Shown here one piece after another: positions 14,741 to 22,415 of a stretch of DNA of 26,697 nucleotides (the first letter of the stretch is position 1; every line of letters starts with the position of its first letter). The DNA comes from Betaproteobacteria bacterium. Lineage in GTDB: Bacteria; Pseudomonadota; Gammaproteobacteria; Burkholderiales; Burkholderiaceae_C. The stretch spans positions 1 through 26,697 of the forward strand of contig CANFOR010000010.1 in the NCBI GenBank assembly GCA_947448675.1. The letters are read 5' to 3'. The translations under genes were made by a program, and so were the position numbers. The notes below the pieces were generated by a model. That model saw only the letters and a list, made by a program, of their open reading frames with translations. It was not told the DNA's origin and did no database searches.

Positions 14741-15870
14741 GGTGTGTTGACCACCCGCACCACATCGCCGTCGCTCAAAAAGCCCGCACCATTGGCGGCC
14801 ACGGCCTCGCCCGCTTTGAGGCCTGCGGTGATTTCTACGCTGCTGGCCAGGCGCCTGCCGGTCTGCACCTTCACTTGCTGCACATGTTGCGCGTCGGTCA
14901 GTTTGAACACATAGGCAAAACCGTCGCGCACCACCACCGCCTGGGTGGGCACCGTCACACCGCCCGAGCCGCCCAGCACAAACTCACCTTTGGCAAACAT
15001 GCCCGCCTTGAGCCCCGCTGCCGCAGCACCTGCCGTGGGCAGGTCCACATAGACCAGGCCATTGCGGGTTTGCGGGTCTACCGTGGGGGCCAGCATGCGC
15101 ACCTTGCCGCTGGCGTTGACGCCGGTGGGCCCAGCCACGTTCACGGTCAAGCCGGCTTTGATGCGCACCAGTTGGTCAGAGGGCATTTCTGCGCGCCACT
15201 CCAAACGGCCTTGGCGAATCATGCGAAACAGCTCGCTACCCGCTGGCAGCACCGCGCCCACGGTGGCGCTGCGTGCCGAGATGATGCCGCTGTCGGGCGC
15301 CAGCAGCTCCGTGTGGGCCAGGCGAATCTCTTGCGCAACCAAGCTGGCGCGTGCCGCCTCGACCCGGGCTTTGGCGGTGAGCTCGGCCGTGCTGTACTGC
15401 GCGATCTGTTGGCTGCTCAGCGCCCCACTGGCCTGGATGCTGCGCGCTCGCTCGGCATTGGCGGCTGCGTCTTGCGCATTGGCCTGCGCCTCGGCCAAAG
15501 CCGCCCTGGCTTGGGCTACATCGGCGCGCAGCGACTCGGCCGCAAACCGCGCCAGCACCTGGCCTTTGCGCACCGGGTCGCCCACATTCACGCGCACCTC
15601 GGTCAAACGCAGGCCATTCGACTCGGTGCCCAGGCTGGCTTCTTGCCAAGCCGCCACCGAGCCATTGGCCGCCAGCTGAACGGCCAATTGGCTGCTTTGC
15701 GCTGGCACGCTGCTGATCGTTAAAGCCGGTTTGCCAGGGCTGGCTTCGGGCTTGTCTGCCGCCCGGCTGTTAAAAGAAAAAAGTGCTGCAAAGCCCGCCA
15801 GTATTGCGCAGGCAGCTATCAAAATAATAGTATTTTGGTTAGGAAAAAAACGGGACATGGTTTGGGGCAT
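14737..15870 (-). CDS. RND efflux periplasmic adaptor subunit
   Basis: The 377-residue membrane-fusion protein has a hydrophobic N-terminal anchor or signal (about residues 14-32), a first biotinyl-lipoyl half (TEVRVNVGDPVRKGQVLARF), an alanine-rich coiled-coil hairpin at about 105-165, the second lipoyl half (LLAPDSGIISARSATVGAVLPAG) and beta-barrel and membrane-proximal domains. It would join the pump to the outer-membrane channel. Starts at 15870 (ATG, used here) or 15858 (ATG) are both possible; neither has a strong ribosome site. The hydrophobic anchor is encoded by repeat copy e. It lies 54 bp downstream of the channel gene and overlaps the pump gene by 4 bp. Confidence 0.93.
   Translation of the reverse strand: MPQTMSRFFPNQNTIILIAACAILAGFAALFSFNSRAADKPEASPGKPALTISSVPAQSSQLAVQLAANGSVAAWQEASLGTESNGLRLTEVRVNVGDPVRKGQVLARFAAESLRADVAQARAALAEAQANAQDAAANAERARSIQASGALSSQQIAQYSTAELTAKARVEAARASLVAQEIRLAHTELLAPDSGIISARSATVGAVLPAGSELFRMIRQGRLEWRAEMPSDQLVRIKAGLTVNVAGPTGVNASGKVRMLAPTVDPQTRNGLVYVDLPTAGAAAAGLKAGMFAKGEFVLGGSGGVTVPTQAVVVRDGFAYVFKLTDAQHVQQVKVQTGRRLASSVEITAGLKAGEAVAANGAGFLSDGDVVRVVNTP
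15776..15831 (-). repeat. Dispersed element copy e (adaptor signal anchor)
   Basis: The head spans 15831-15806 on the reverse strand: ACTATTATTTTGATAGCT, ending TGCGC, followed by CTGGCGGGCTTTGCAGCACTTTTTT. It is read as T-I-I-L-I-A-A-C-A-I-L-A-G-F-A-A-L-F, which is nearly the whole hydrophobic segment of the adaptor (residues 14-31). This is one of the clearest full-length copies. Confidence 0.75.
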
Positions 15871-15924
15871 AGCGAGCTTTCGCGGCAAAAATCAAAGGGC
15901 GATCCAAGGACTATTCAAAGGCGA

Positions 15925-17451
15925 TTAAGGCGTGGTGGGCGCGGCTGTGGCGCTGCTATTGGCCGTGGCCTCGGGCCGCTGCCAACCACCACCGGCGGCG
16001 CGGTACAGCGCGATCCAGGCATTGGCGCGTTCGAGCTGCAAGCCCAGCAGAGCTTGCTCGGCCTGCAGGGCCACGCGGCGCGTGTCTTCTAGCTCCACCA
16101 GGGAACCCAGGCCCGCGTGGTAGCGCTGCTCGGCCGCTTGCACGCTGCTGAGATAGCCCGTTGCGGCGATGAATGCATCACCATTGCGTGCGCCCGCACT
16201 TTGCAGGTTGACCAAAGCCTGCTCAACCTCCTTCACGGCGCCACGCACCCTGGCCAAGTAGCTGCTGGCCGCGTCGTCATAGCGCGCCGTGGCGGCTGCG
16301 ATGGCGGCATTGTGCTGGCCCCAGTCCCACAGCGGCAGGTTGAGCGACAGCGGTCCGACCGACCACGTGTCGGCATTGCTGGTGGCCCCGCGCGACAGCA
16401 CATTGATGCGCCCAATCGAGCCGCCCAAGGTGACTTGCGGCAGCTTGGTGGCATAGGTGGCCGCCACCTCGGCGCGCGCGGCCATCAGTTCGCGCTCGGC
16501 GCGGAACACATCGGGCCGCTGGGCAATCACCTGGGCAGGCAGGCTGTCAATGGCCAGGCTCTGCGGCTGGGGCAGCACCAGCGCCGCAATGGTGGCGCTG
16601 GTCAGGGGTAGAGCGCCAGTGGCGTCGGCTTGCAAGCCGCTTGGCAAGGCAACAGGAGCCAAGCGCAGGCGCAGCGCGGGCTCGTCGATGGCAGTGAGCG
16701 CCACCAGGTTTTTGACCGACAGCTCGCACTGCGCGTGCTGGCTCGCCAGGCTGCTGCGCGCCTGCGCTGCGCCAGCCTGGGCCAAGGCCGCATTGGACTG
16801 CGGCGCAAAGCCTGCGCTGCTGCTGATGTGCGTGAGCCGCGCGGTGGCATTGCGCGACAGGCTGTCTTGCGCCAACACCAGCTCCAGCATGCTGCAAGTG
16901 CGCCAGTTCAGGTATTCGCCTGCCACCTCAGCCGCTACCGCCACACGGGCATCGTGCCACTGGGCTTGGCTACCGGCCAAACGCTCTTGCGCCGCGTCGC
17001 GCGTGGCGCGGTTGCCACTGAACAGGTCCAAGTCCCAGTAGGGCAGTTGCGCGTTGCCAAAACCCAGGGCAGCTTGCGAGGTGGTCGCTGGCGCGGTGTT
17101 GGACCGGGCCACGGCGCGGGCGCTGCTGGCCGAGAAGTTGGCTTGCGGCAAGAGCGCAGCGCCTGCCGCTACACGGTTCGAGCGCGCTTGTTCGATCTGC
17201 GAACGCGCCGCCGACAGTGTGGGGCTGACTTTTTGTGCCGCGTCGATCAGCTCCAGCAGCAGCGGGTCTTGGAACTGCTGCCACCAATTGCGCAGGTCTT
17301 GCAGCTGGCCATTGTGCGGCTGCGTGGCCTGCCACTGCGCGGGCAATGGGGTAGCGATCTCGTTCACGCTGGGTGGCAAGTGCGTACTGGCGCAGCCCGC
17401 GAGCAGCACACTCGCCAGTAGGGGCAGGGTAAAGGGTCGATGGGCTTGCAT
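15925..17451 (-). CDS. RND efflux outer-membrane channel lipoprotein (NodT/OprM type)
   Basis: The 508-residue protein starts with a short signal ending in the lipobox LAGC (Cys20), as in OprM-like channels, followed by two outer-membrane efflux repeats. Visible family motifs include LRNWWQQFQDPLLLELID early, YWDLDLFSGNRATRDAA in the middle and RPDVFRAERELMAARAEVAATYA in the second repeat. It should form the trimeric exit duct of the pump encoded downstream. The ATG at 17451 is preceded by GAGGA at good spacing, so the longer frame is rejected. It is the first gene of the efflux operon and is divergent from lptA with 120 bp between the starts. Confidence 0.94.
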   Translation of the reverse strand: MQAHRPFTLPLLASVLLAGCASTHLPPSVNEIATPLPAQWQATQPHNGQLQDLRNWWQQFQDPLLLELIDAAQKVSPTLSAARSQIEQARSNRVAAGAALLPQANFSASSARAVARSNTAPATTSQAALGFGNAQLPYWDLDLFSGNRATRDAAQERLAGSQAQWHDARVAVAAEVAGEYLNWRTCSMLELVLAQDSLSRNATARLTHISSSAGFAPQSNAALAQAGAAQARSSLASQHAQCELSVKNLVALTAIDEPALRLRLAPVALPSGLQADATGALPLTSATIAALVLPQPQSLAIDSLPAQVIAQRPDVFRAERELMAARAEVAATYATKLPQVTLGGSIGRINVLSRGATSNADTWSVGPLSLNLPLWDWGQHNAAIAAATARYDDAASSYLARVRGAVKEVEQALVNLQSAGARNGDAFIAATGYLSSVQAAEQRYHAGLGSLVELEDTRRVALQAEQALLGLQLERANAWIALYRAAGGGWQRPEATANSSATAAPTTP

Positions 17452-17571
17452 AGGCTTCCTCAAGGGGTCTTGCGCAACACAGTGCCAAGCCCTTGGATGC
17501 GCCAAGCATAGCAACAAACGCGGTAAGTGTTGCAAAGCCCGCACTACAATCAAGGCAAGTTTCATGCCGTT

Positions 17572-18270
17572 ATGACCCACCCCCCACGTTTACTTTGGTT
17601 TCCATTTGCTTCGCTGCTGTGCGCCGCCCTGGCTGCGTGTTGGTGGGCCACCCCTGCGCTGGCCGAAAAGGCCGACCGGCTCAAACCCATGAACATCGAG
17701 GCCGACGCTTTGCGCCATGATGACCTCAAGCAAACCAGCGTCTTCACCGGCAATGTGGTGCTCACCAAGGGCAGCATGGTGATGCGCGGTGCGCGCATCG
17801 AGGTGCGCCAAGACCCCGAGGGCTACCAATACGCCACCGTGCAGTCGGCAGCGCCCAAACAGGCTTACTTCAAGCAAAAGCGCGACGGTGCCGACGAAAG
17901 CATCGAGGCCGAGAGCGACACCGTCTACTACGACGGCAAGGCCGACGTCATGACCTTCACCAAGCAGGCCGTGCTGCGCCGCTACAAGGGCGCGCTTTTG
18001 AACGACGAAACCCAGGGCAGCCTGATTACCTACAACAACGCCACCGACATCTTCACCGTCGAAAGCCGCGTGGGCGCAGCCGCCCCGAACGCCAGCGCCG
18101 CCACCAGCAGCAACCCCGGCGGTCGCATCCGCGCCATGCTGACACCGCGCGCCGCCCTCGAAGTGGCCGTGCCCGGTGCGCCATCGGCTGCCCCAGCACC
18201 CGCTGCGGCCAACTTGCGCAAGTCGCCGCAGTTGGGCGATGGCAAGCCCGCTGCCGAGGGCAAACAGTGA
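17572..18270 (+). CDS. lptA: LPS transport periplasmic protein LptA
   Basis: The 232-residue protein has a signal peptide (cleavage likely after ALA at residue 31) and an OstA/LptA beta-jellyroll domain: MNIEADALRHDDLKQTSVFTG, then GARIEVRQDPEGYQYATV, then AESDTVYYDGKADVMTFTKQAVLRR. LptA forms the periplasmic bridge carrying LPS from LptBFGC to LptD. The C-terminal 50 or so residues are Ala/Pro-rich and probably disordered. The ATG at 17572 begins the signal peptide. A TACAAT box (17545-17550) lies upstream but has no good -35. lptC, normally just upstream, is absent; the divergent efflux operon sits there. The stop overlaps the lptB GTG. Confidence 0.93.
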   Translation: MTHPPRLLWFPFASLLCAALAACWWATPALAEKADRLKPMNIEADALRHDDLKQTSVFTGNVVLTKGSMVMRGARIEVRQDPEGYQYATVQSAAPKQAYFKQKRDGADESIEAESDTVYYDGKADVMTFTKQAVLRRYKGALLNDETQGSLITYNNATDIFTVESRVGAAAPNASAATSSNPGGRIRAMLTPRAALEVAVPGAPSAAPAPAAANLRKSPQLGDGKPAAEGKQ

Positions 18271-19031
18271 GCGTGGAGCACAGCCGTTTAGAAGCCACCG
18301 GGCTGCAAAAATCCTACGGCGCGCGCAAGGTTGTTAAAAGCGTTTCACTGGCCGTGAACAAAGGCGAAGTCGTGGGCTTGCTCGGCCCCAATGGCGCAGG
18401 CAAAACCACCTCGTTTTACATGATCGTCGGCTTGGTGCGCGCTGACGCGGGGCAGATCAGCATTGACGGCGAGCGCGTCGAGCGCATGCCGATCCACCGC
18501 CGCTCGCGCCTGGGGCTGTCTTACTTGCCGCAAGAGGCGTCGATCTTTCGCAAGCTCAATGTCGAAGAAAACGTGCGTGCCGTGCTGGAGCTGCAAACCT
18601 ACCACGAGGGCCCCAAGCAAGGCCAGCCGTTGGAGAGCGCTGAGATCGAGCGCCGCCTGACCGAGCTCTTGCAAGACCTGCGCGTCGAGCACCTGCGCCT
18701 GTCGCCTGCGCCCGCGCTCTCAGGGGGCGAGCGGCGCCGCGTCGAGATTGCCCGCGCCCTGGCCTCGCAGCCGCGTTTTATTTTGCTCGACGAACCCTTT
18801 GCGGGCATCGACCCGATTGCTGTGATCGAGATCCAGCGCATCATCGGCTTCCTCAAAGAGCGCGGCATTGGTGTGCTCATTACCGACCACAATGTGCGCG
18901 AAACCCTGGGCATTTGCGACCACGCCTACATCATCAGCGAGGGCACCGTGCTGGCCCGTGGCACACCGCAAGAGATTGTTGACAACGCTGACGTGCGCCG
19001 GGTCTACCTGGGCGAGCACTTCAAGATGTGA
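18267..19031 (+). CDS. lptB: LPS export ABC transporter ATPase LptB
   Basis: This 254-residue ATPase has every ABC motif: Walker A GPNGAGKTT (40-48), Q-loop LPQE (87-90), signature LSGGE (151-155), Walker B FILLDEP (171-177) and H-loop His198. The YLPQEASIFRKLNVEENV and RVYLGEHF segments identify LptB rather than a general importer ATPase. It powers extraction of LPS from the inner membrane with LptF and LptG. The GTG at 18267 overlaps the lptA stop (GTGA), so the two are coupled. rpoN follows after 16 bp, the classical order in proteobacteria. Confidence 0.97.
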   Translation: MSVEHSRLEATGLQKSYGARKVVKSVSLAVNKGEVVGLLGPNGAGKTTSFYMIVGLVRADAGQISIDGERVERMPIHRRSRLGLSYLPQEASIFRKLNVEENVRAVLELQTYHEGPKQGQPLESAEIERRLTELLQDLRVEHLRLSPAPALSGGERRRVEIARALASQPRFILLDEPFAGIDPIAVIEIQRIIGFLKERGIGVLITDHNVRETLGICDHAYIISEGTVLARGTPQEIVDNADVRRVYLGEHFKM

Positions 19032-19047
19032 GCAGATTAGCGCCGCT

Positions 19048-20619
19048 ATGAAGCAAGGCCTGTCGCTGCGCGTCTCGCAGCATTTAGCACTCACGCCGCA
19101 ATTGCAGCAGTCGATTCGCTTGCTGCAATTGTCGACGCTCGAACTCTCGCAAGAGGTCGAGCAAATGCTCGACGACAACCCGTTTTTAGAGCGCGAAGAA
19201 GAAGCCCCGCTGCCCACCGAGAGCGGCCCCGCGCAAGCCGACAGCCCGCTACCGGCCGACGATGCAGATACTTTTGAAACCTACGACGCTCCTAATTCAA
19301 TAGCTAATAACGCTGATTCCACGGGCGTTACAGCCGATTCATCATCTGAAAACGAAGCGCCACTCGACGAAAGCTGGGACGGTGACGGCAGCGTAGAAAT
19401 GGCCCCCGACGACAGCGAATGGGGCAGCGACGCACCCGCGCGTACCCACAACAACGAGGCCAGCGACACCGAAGCCGAGAGCTGGAACCACGCCCACGAG
19501 TCCCTGCAAGACCACCTGCATGCCCAGGCCCGGCACCTGCGCCTGAGCGCGCAAGACCGCGCCGCCCTGCATTTTTTGATCGAGTCGCTCACCGACGACG
19601 GCTACCTGGACGGCAGCCTGCTCGAGCTGGCCCAGGCCCTGCTGGGCGCGCAGAGTGAAGACATCGAACGGGTAGAAGAAGTGCAGCAGCTTTTGGGCTT
19701 GGCCCTGCGCCACTTGCACCAGCTCGAACCTGCAGGCGTGGGCGCGCGCGACCTGGGCGAGTGCCTGCAACTGCAAATCCAGGCCCTGCCGAGCGCGGCC
19801 CTGAGCGAAGAATTGCGCACAGCAGCCCTGGCCATTTGCGCGCAGCCGATGGATTTTTTGGCCCGGCGCGACTTCAAGCGCCTGGTGCCCTTGTGCAAAG
19901 CCGACGAAGCCACGCTGCGCCTGGCCGTGGCCTTGATCGGCCGTTTAGAGCCCAAACCCGGTCGCCGCTTTGTCGACACCGAGCGCAACCTGGTGGTGCC
20001 CGATGTTCTGGTGGTGAAAACCGGGCGCGGCACGCAAAGCCAGTTCCGCGCCCAGCTCAATGCCGACGTCATGCCCAAGCTCAAGGTGCACGACATCTAC
20101 GCCAACGCCCTGCGCGGCCACAAGGGCGGTAGCCACGCTGCCTTGCAGCAGCGCCTGCAAGAGGCGCGTTGGTTTATTAAAAACGTGCAGCAGCGCTTTG
20201 ACACCATCTTGCGCGTCTCCAACGCCATCATCGAGCGGCAAAAAAACTTTTTCACCCACGGCGAGCTGGCCATGCGCCCTTTGGTGTTGCGTGAAATTGC
20301 CGACGAACTGGGCCTGCACGAGTCCACCATCAGCCGCGTGACCACGGCCAAATACATGTCCACGCCCTTTGGCACTTTTGAGCTGAAGTATTTCTTTGGC
20401 TCGGCCTTGGGCACCGAGACGGGTGGCAATGCGTCGAGCACCGCGGTGCGCGCCCTCATCAAACAATTTGTTGCCGCAGAAGATCTGCGCAAACCACTGT
20501 CCGACAGCAAGATCGCCGACATGCTCAAAGAGCAGGGTATTGAGTGCGCGCGCCGAACTGTGGCCAAATACCGCGAAGCGCTGCGCATTGCGCCAGCCAA
20601 TTTACGAAAGGCGCTGTGA
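19048..20619 (+). CDS. rpoN: RNA polymerase sigma-54 factor RpoN
   Basis: The 523-residue protein has the three sigma-54 regions. Region I (MKQGLSLRVSQHLALTPQLQ, with a Gln/Leu-rich segment to about 50) binds activators. An acidic, low-complexity region II covers about 50-160. The core-binding and helix-turn-helix parts follow, and the RpoN box ARRTVAKYRE lies at 501-510. It directs polymerase to -24/-12 promoters with enhancer-binding activators (nitrogen, motility, carbon uptake). Residues about 81-98 in region II come from repeat copy f. The ATG at 19048 matches the invariant N-terminus. The hpf gene often found downstream is replaced by an rRNA methyltransferase gene. Confidence 0.97.
   Translation: MKQGLSLRVSQHLALTPQLQQSIRLLQLSTLELSQEVEQMLDDNPFLEREEEAPLPTESGPAQADSPLPADDADTFETYDAPNSIANNADSTGVTADSSSENEAPLDESWDGDGSVEMAPDDSEWGSDAPARTHNNEASDTEAESWNHAHESLQDHLHAQARHLRLSAQDRAALHFLIESLTDDGYLDGSLLELAQALLGAQSEDIERVEEVQQLLGLALRHLHQLEPAGVGARDLGECLQLQIQALPSAALSEELRTAALAICAQPMDFLARRDFKRLVPLCKADEATLRLAVALIGRLEPKPGRRFVDTERNLVVPDVLVVKTGRGTQSQFRAQLNADVMPKLKVHDIYANALRGHKGGSHAALQQRLQEARWFIKNVQQRFDTILRVSNAIIERQKNFFTHGELAMRPLVLREIADELGLHESTISRVTTAKYMSTPFGTFELKYFFGSALGTETGGNASSTAVRALIKQFVAAEDLRKPLSDSKIADMLKEQGIECARRTVAKYREALRIAPANLRKAL
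19288..19340 (+). repeat. Dispersed element copy f (in rpoN linker)
   Basis: The head (19288-19313) runs GCTCCTAATTCAATAGCT then AATAACGC. The distal half is TGATTCCACGGGCGTTACAGCC, and TAACGC pairs with GCGTTA, leaving an 11-base loop. It is read as A-P-N-S-I-A-N-N-A-D-S-T-G-V-T-A within the acidic linker of RpoN, in the same frame as the other sense copies. Confidence 0.65.
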
Positions 20620-20629
20620 TAGCGCTCCT

Positions 20630-21910
20630 ATGAACGACCTCCGATTGTTTTTACCCTGCGCCGCTGGCGTAGAAGACCTGTTGCGCGCCGAAGTGCTGCG
20701 CATCTTGGGCCATGCTGCGCCCAGCCTTGCAGCAGCCTCTGGCGCTACTGCAGCCAGCGAAGCTGCGCCGGGTGGCCTGCAGATCAGCGCCTCGCGCGGC
20801 GGCGTGCAGCTCATTGCCTCGTGGCGCGACGCCATGCTGCTCAACCTGCATTGCCGCTTGGCCCAGCGCGTGTTGGTGGAGTTGCAGCACCAGCCCTACC
20901 GCCACGAAGAAGACATTTACAACGCAGCGGGCAGCGTAGCCTGGGAGATTTGGTTTACCAACAAGCAAACCTTCAAGATCGAAATCACCGCCCAGCACAG
21001 CCCACTCAAAAGCCTGAACTTTGCGGCACTGAAAGTGAAAGACGCGATTGCCGACCGCTTTCGCCACAAGAGCGGCGAGCGTCCCAGCGTTGAGGTGCGT
21101 TGGCCCGACGCGCGCGTCTACGCCCACCTGACGCACGAGATGGTCACGCTCTATATCGACACTTCGGGCGAGCCCCTGTTCAAGCGCGGCTGGCGTGAAG
21201 ACAAAGGCGATGCGCCACTCAAAGAAACCCTGGCCGCCGCGATGATCGAAGCCAGTGGATGGGGCGATAGCGCACGCGCGGCACTGGCCGGTGGGCCTGC
21301 TCCTGCACCTTTGTACGACCCCTGCTGCGGCAGTGGCACGATTGCCATTGAAGCGGCGCAAATCGCTTGCAACATCGCTCCTGGCAGTGGCCGCCACTTC
21401 GGTTTCGAAAAACTCCTTCCCTACCAAGCGCATGTGTGGAATGCTATTAAAAACGAAGCTGCTAACGCACAGCTGGTGGGCTCTGTGGCCATTTTTGGTT
21501 CTGACGTAGCGCACCGCATGGTGGATTTTGCAGTGCGCAATGCGCAGCGCGCAGGCGTGGCCAGTTGCATTGAGTTTCGCGGTGGCGACGCACTGCAGCG
21601 CATGCCGCCCGCCGAGGGCGGCGTGATGCTGGTCAACCCACCCTATGGCGAGCGCATTGCCGCCGCAGGCGCAGCGCGGGGCGAACGCATCGAGACGGCG
21701 GGAAGCGGCGGGCAAGACGACTTCTTCACCCAACTGGCCGCGCACTGGAAGAAAAACTACGCTGGTTGGACGGGCTGGGTGCTCAGCCCCGACCTCAAAC
21801 TGCCCGGCCGCATGCGCTTGAAAGAATCGCGCCGCATGCCGATGTGGAACGGCCCCATCGAGTGCCGTTTGTTCAAATTTGACATGGTCAGAGGCAGTGC
21901 CCGAACTTGA
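20630..21910 (+). CDS. rlmL: RlmL-type 23S rRNA (guanine-N2) methyltransferase
   Basis: This 426-residue protein has a ferredoxin-like/THUMP N-terminal half (residues 1-165, with QHQPYRHEEDIYNAA and WPDARVYAHLTHEMVTLYIDTSG) and a UPF0020 Rossmann methyltransferase half with DPCCGSGT (230-237) and the catalytic NPPY (336-339). It corresponds to the N-terminal part of E. coli RlmKL, which makes m2G2445; the RlmK half is not fused here. It should modify 23S rRNA during ribosome assembly. Residues 272-290 (AIKNEAANAQLVGSVAIFG) are encoded by repeat copy g. The ATG at 20630 lies 10 bp after rpoN and has no clear Shine-Dalgarno. Confidence 0.88.
   Translation: MNDLRLFLPCAAGVEDLLRAEVLRILGHAAPSLAAASGATAASEAAPGGLQISASRGGVQLIASWRDAMLLNLHCRLAQRVLVELQHQPYRHEEDIYNAAGSVAWEIWFTNKQTFKIEITAQHSPLKSLNFAALKVKDAIADRFRHKSGERPSVEVRWPDARVYAHLTHEMVTLYIDTSGEPLFKRGWREDKGDAPLKETLAAAMIEASGWGDSARAALAGGPAPAPLYDPCCGSGTIAIEAAQIACNIAPGSGRHFGFEKLLPYQAHVWNAIKNEAANAQLVGSVAIFGSDVAHRMVDFAVRNAQRAGVASCIEFRGGDALQRMPPAEGGVMLVNPPYGERIAAAGAARGERIETAGSGGQDDFFTQLAAHWKKNYAGWTGWVLSPDLKLPGRMRLKESRRMPMWNGPIECRLFKFDMVRGSART
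21443..21498 (+). repeat. Dispersed element copy g (in rlmL)
   Basis: The head (21443-21468) begins GCTATTAAAAACGAAGCT and ends CTAACGC. The distal half is ACAGCTGGTGGGCTCTGTGG, then CCATTTTTGG. It is full length, among the closest to the family consensus, and read in the shared frame as A-I-K-N-E-A-A-N-A-Q-L-V-G-S-V-A-I-F-G. Confidence 0.75.
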
Positions 21911-22415
21911 AGCGCCGCGCGCCCCGCTCGTCTTGGTGCGCGACACCCATACCGTTTTGGTGCTCGACACGAACATCGTTTTAGACCTGTTCGTCTTCGA
22001 CGACCCCGGCCTTGCGCCCTTAAAGGCAGCACTGGCAACAGCCGCGCTACACAAAGCAGAGCTGGACTGGATCAGCACCCCGGCCATGCGCGCAGAACTG
22101 CAGCGCGTGCTGGCCTACCCGCACATTGCGGCGCGCATGCAGCGCGGGGCCATTGACGCAGCAAACGTGCTCGCGGCTTTTGATGCACAAGCCCGCATGG
22201 TGCAGGCCGCCAGCAAAGCGCCCTTCAGCTGCAAAGACCTAGACGACCAAATTTTCATCGACCTGGCGGTGGCCCATGGCGCTACTTTGCTTAGCAAAGA
22301 CCAAGCCGTGTTGTGTATGGAAAAACGCCTGGAAACGCGCTCTGCGCGTGCGTTGACAGCTATTGTTTTTGTAGTGCAAAGCTGGCCGCTTGGGCCAGCG
22401 GCCAGTACAGCTTGA
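21897..22415 (+). CDS. PIN-domain ribonuclease (putative toxin family), no antitoxin seen
   Basis: The 172-residue protein has a PIN fold with the acidic quartet in place: Asp24 (VLDTN), Glu67 (MRAELQRVL), Asp116/117 (CKDLDDQIFIDLA) and Asp135 (LLSKDQAV). It belongs to the group named putative toxin-antitoxin system toxin component, PIN family. Such proteins cut RNA with Mg2+. No antitoxin-like small gene lies on either side, so a housekeeping or orphan role is equally possible. The GTG at 21897 overlaps the end of rlmL by 14 bp; TTG at 21879 and GTG at 21936 are alternatives. The last 18 codons come from repeat copy h and overlap the opposing gene by 56 bp. Confidence 0.85.
   Translation: MPELEAPRAPLVLVRDTHTVLVLDTNIVLDLFVFDDPGLAPLKAALATAALHKAELDWISTPAMRAELQRVLAYPHIAARMQRGAIDAANVLAAFDAQARMVQAASKAPFSCKDLDDQIFIDLAVAHGATLLSKDQAVLCMEKRLETRSARALTAIVFVVQSWPLGPAASTA
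22359..22384 (+). repeat. Weak dispersed element copy h (3' ends of two convergent genes)
   Basis: GCTATTGTTTTTGTAG at 22359-22374 matches the head of the family, but the AGCT and CGC landmarks are degraded. It is read in the shared frame as A-I-V-F-V-V-Q at the PIN protein C-terminus. Its complementary strand supplies the stop and last codons of the glutamate synthase-like gene. Confidence 0.4.
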
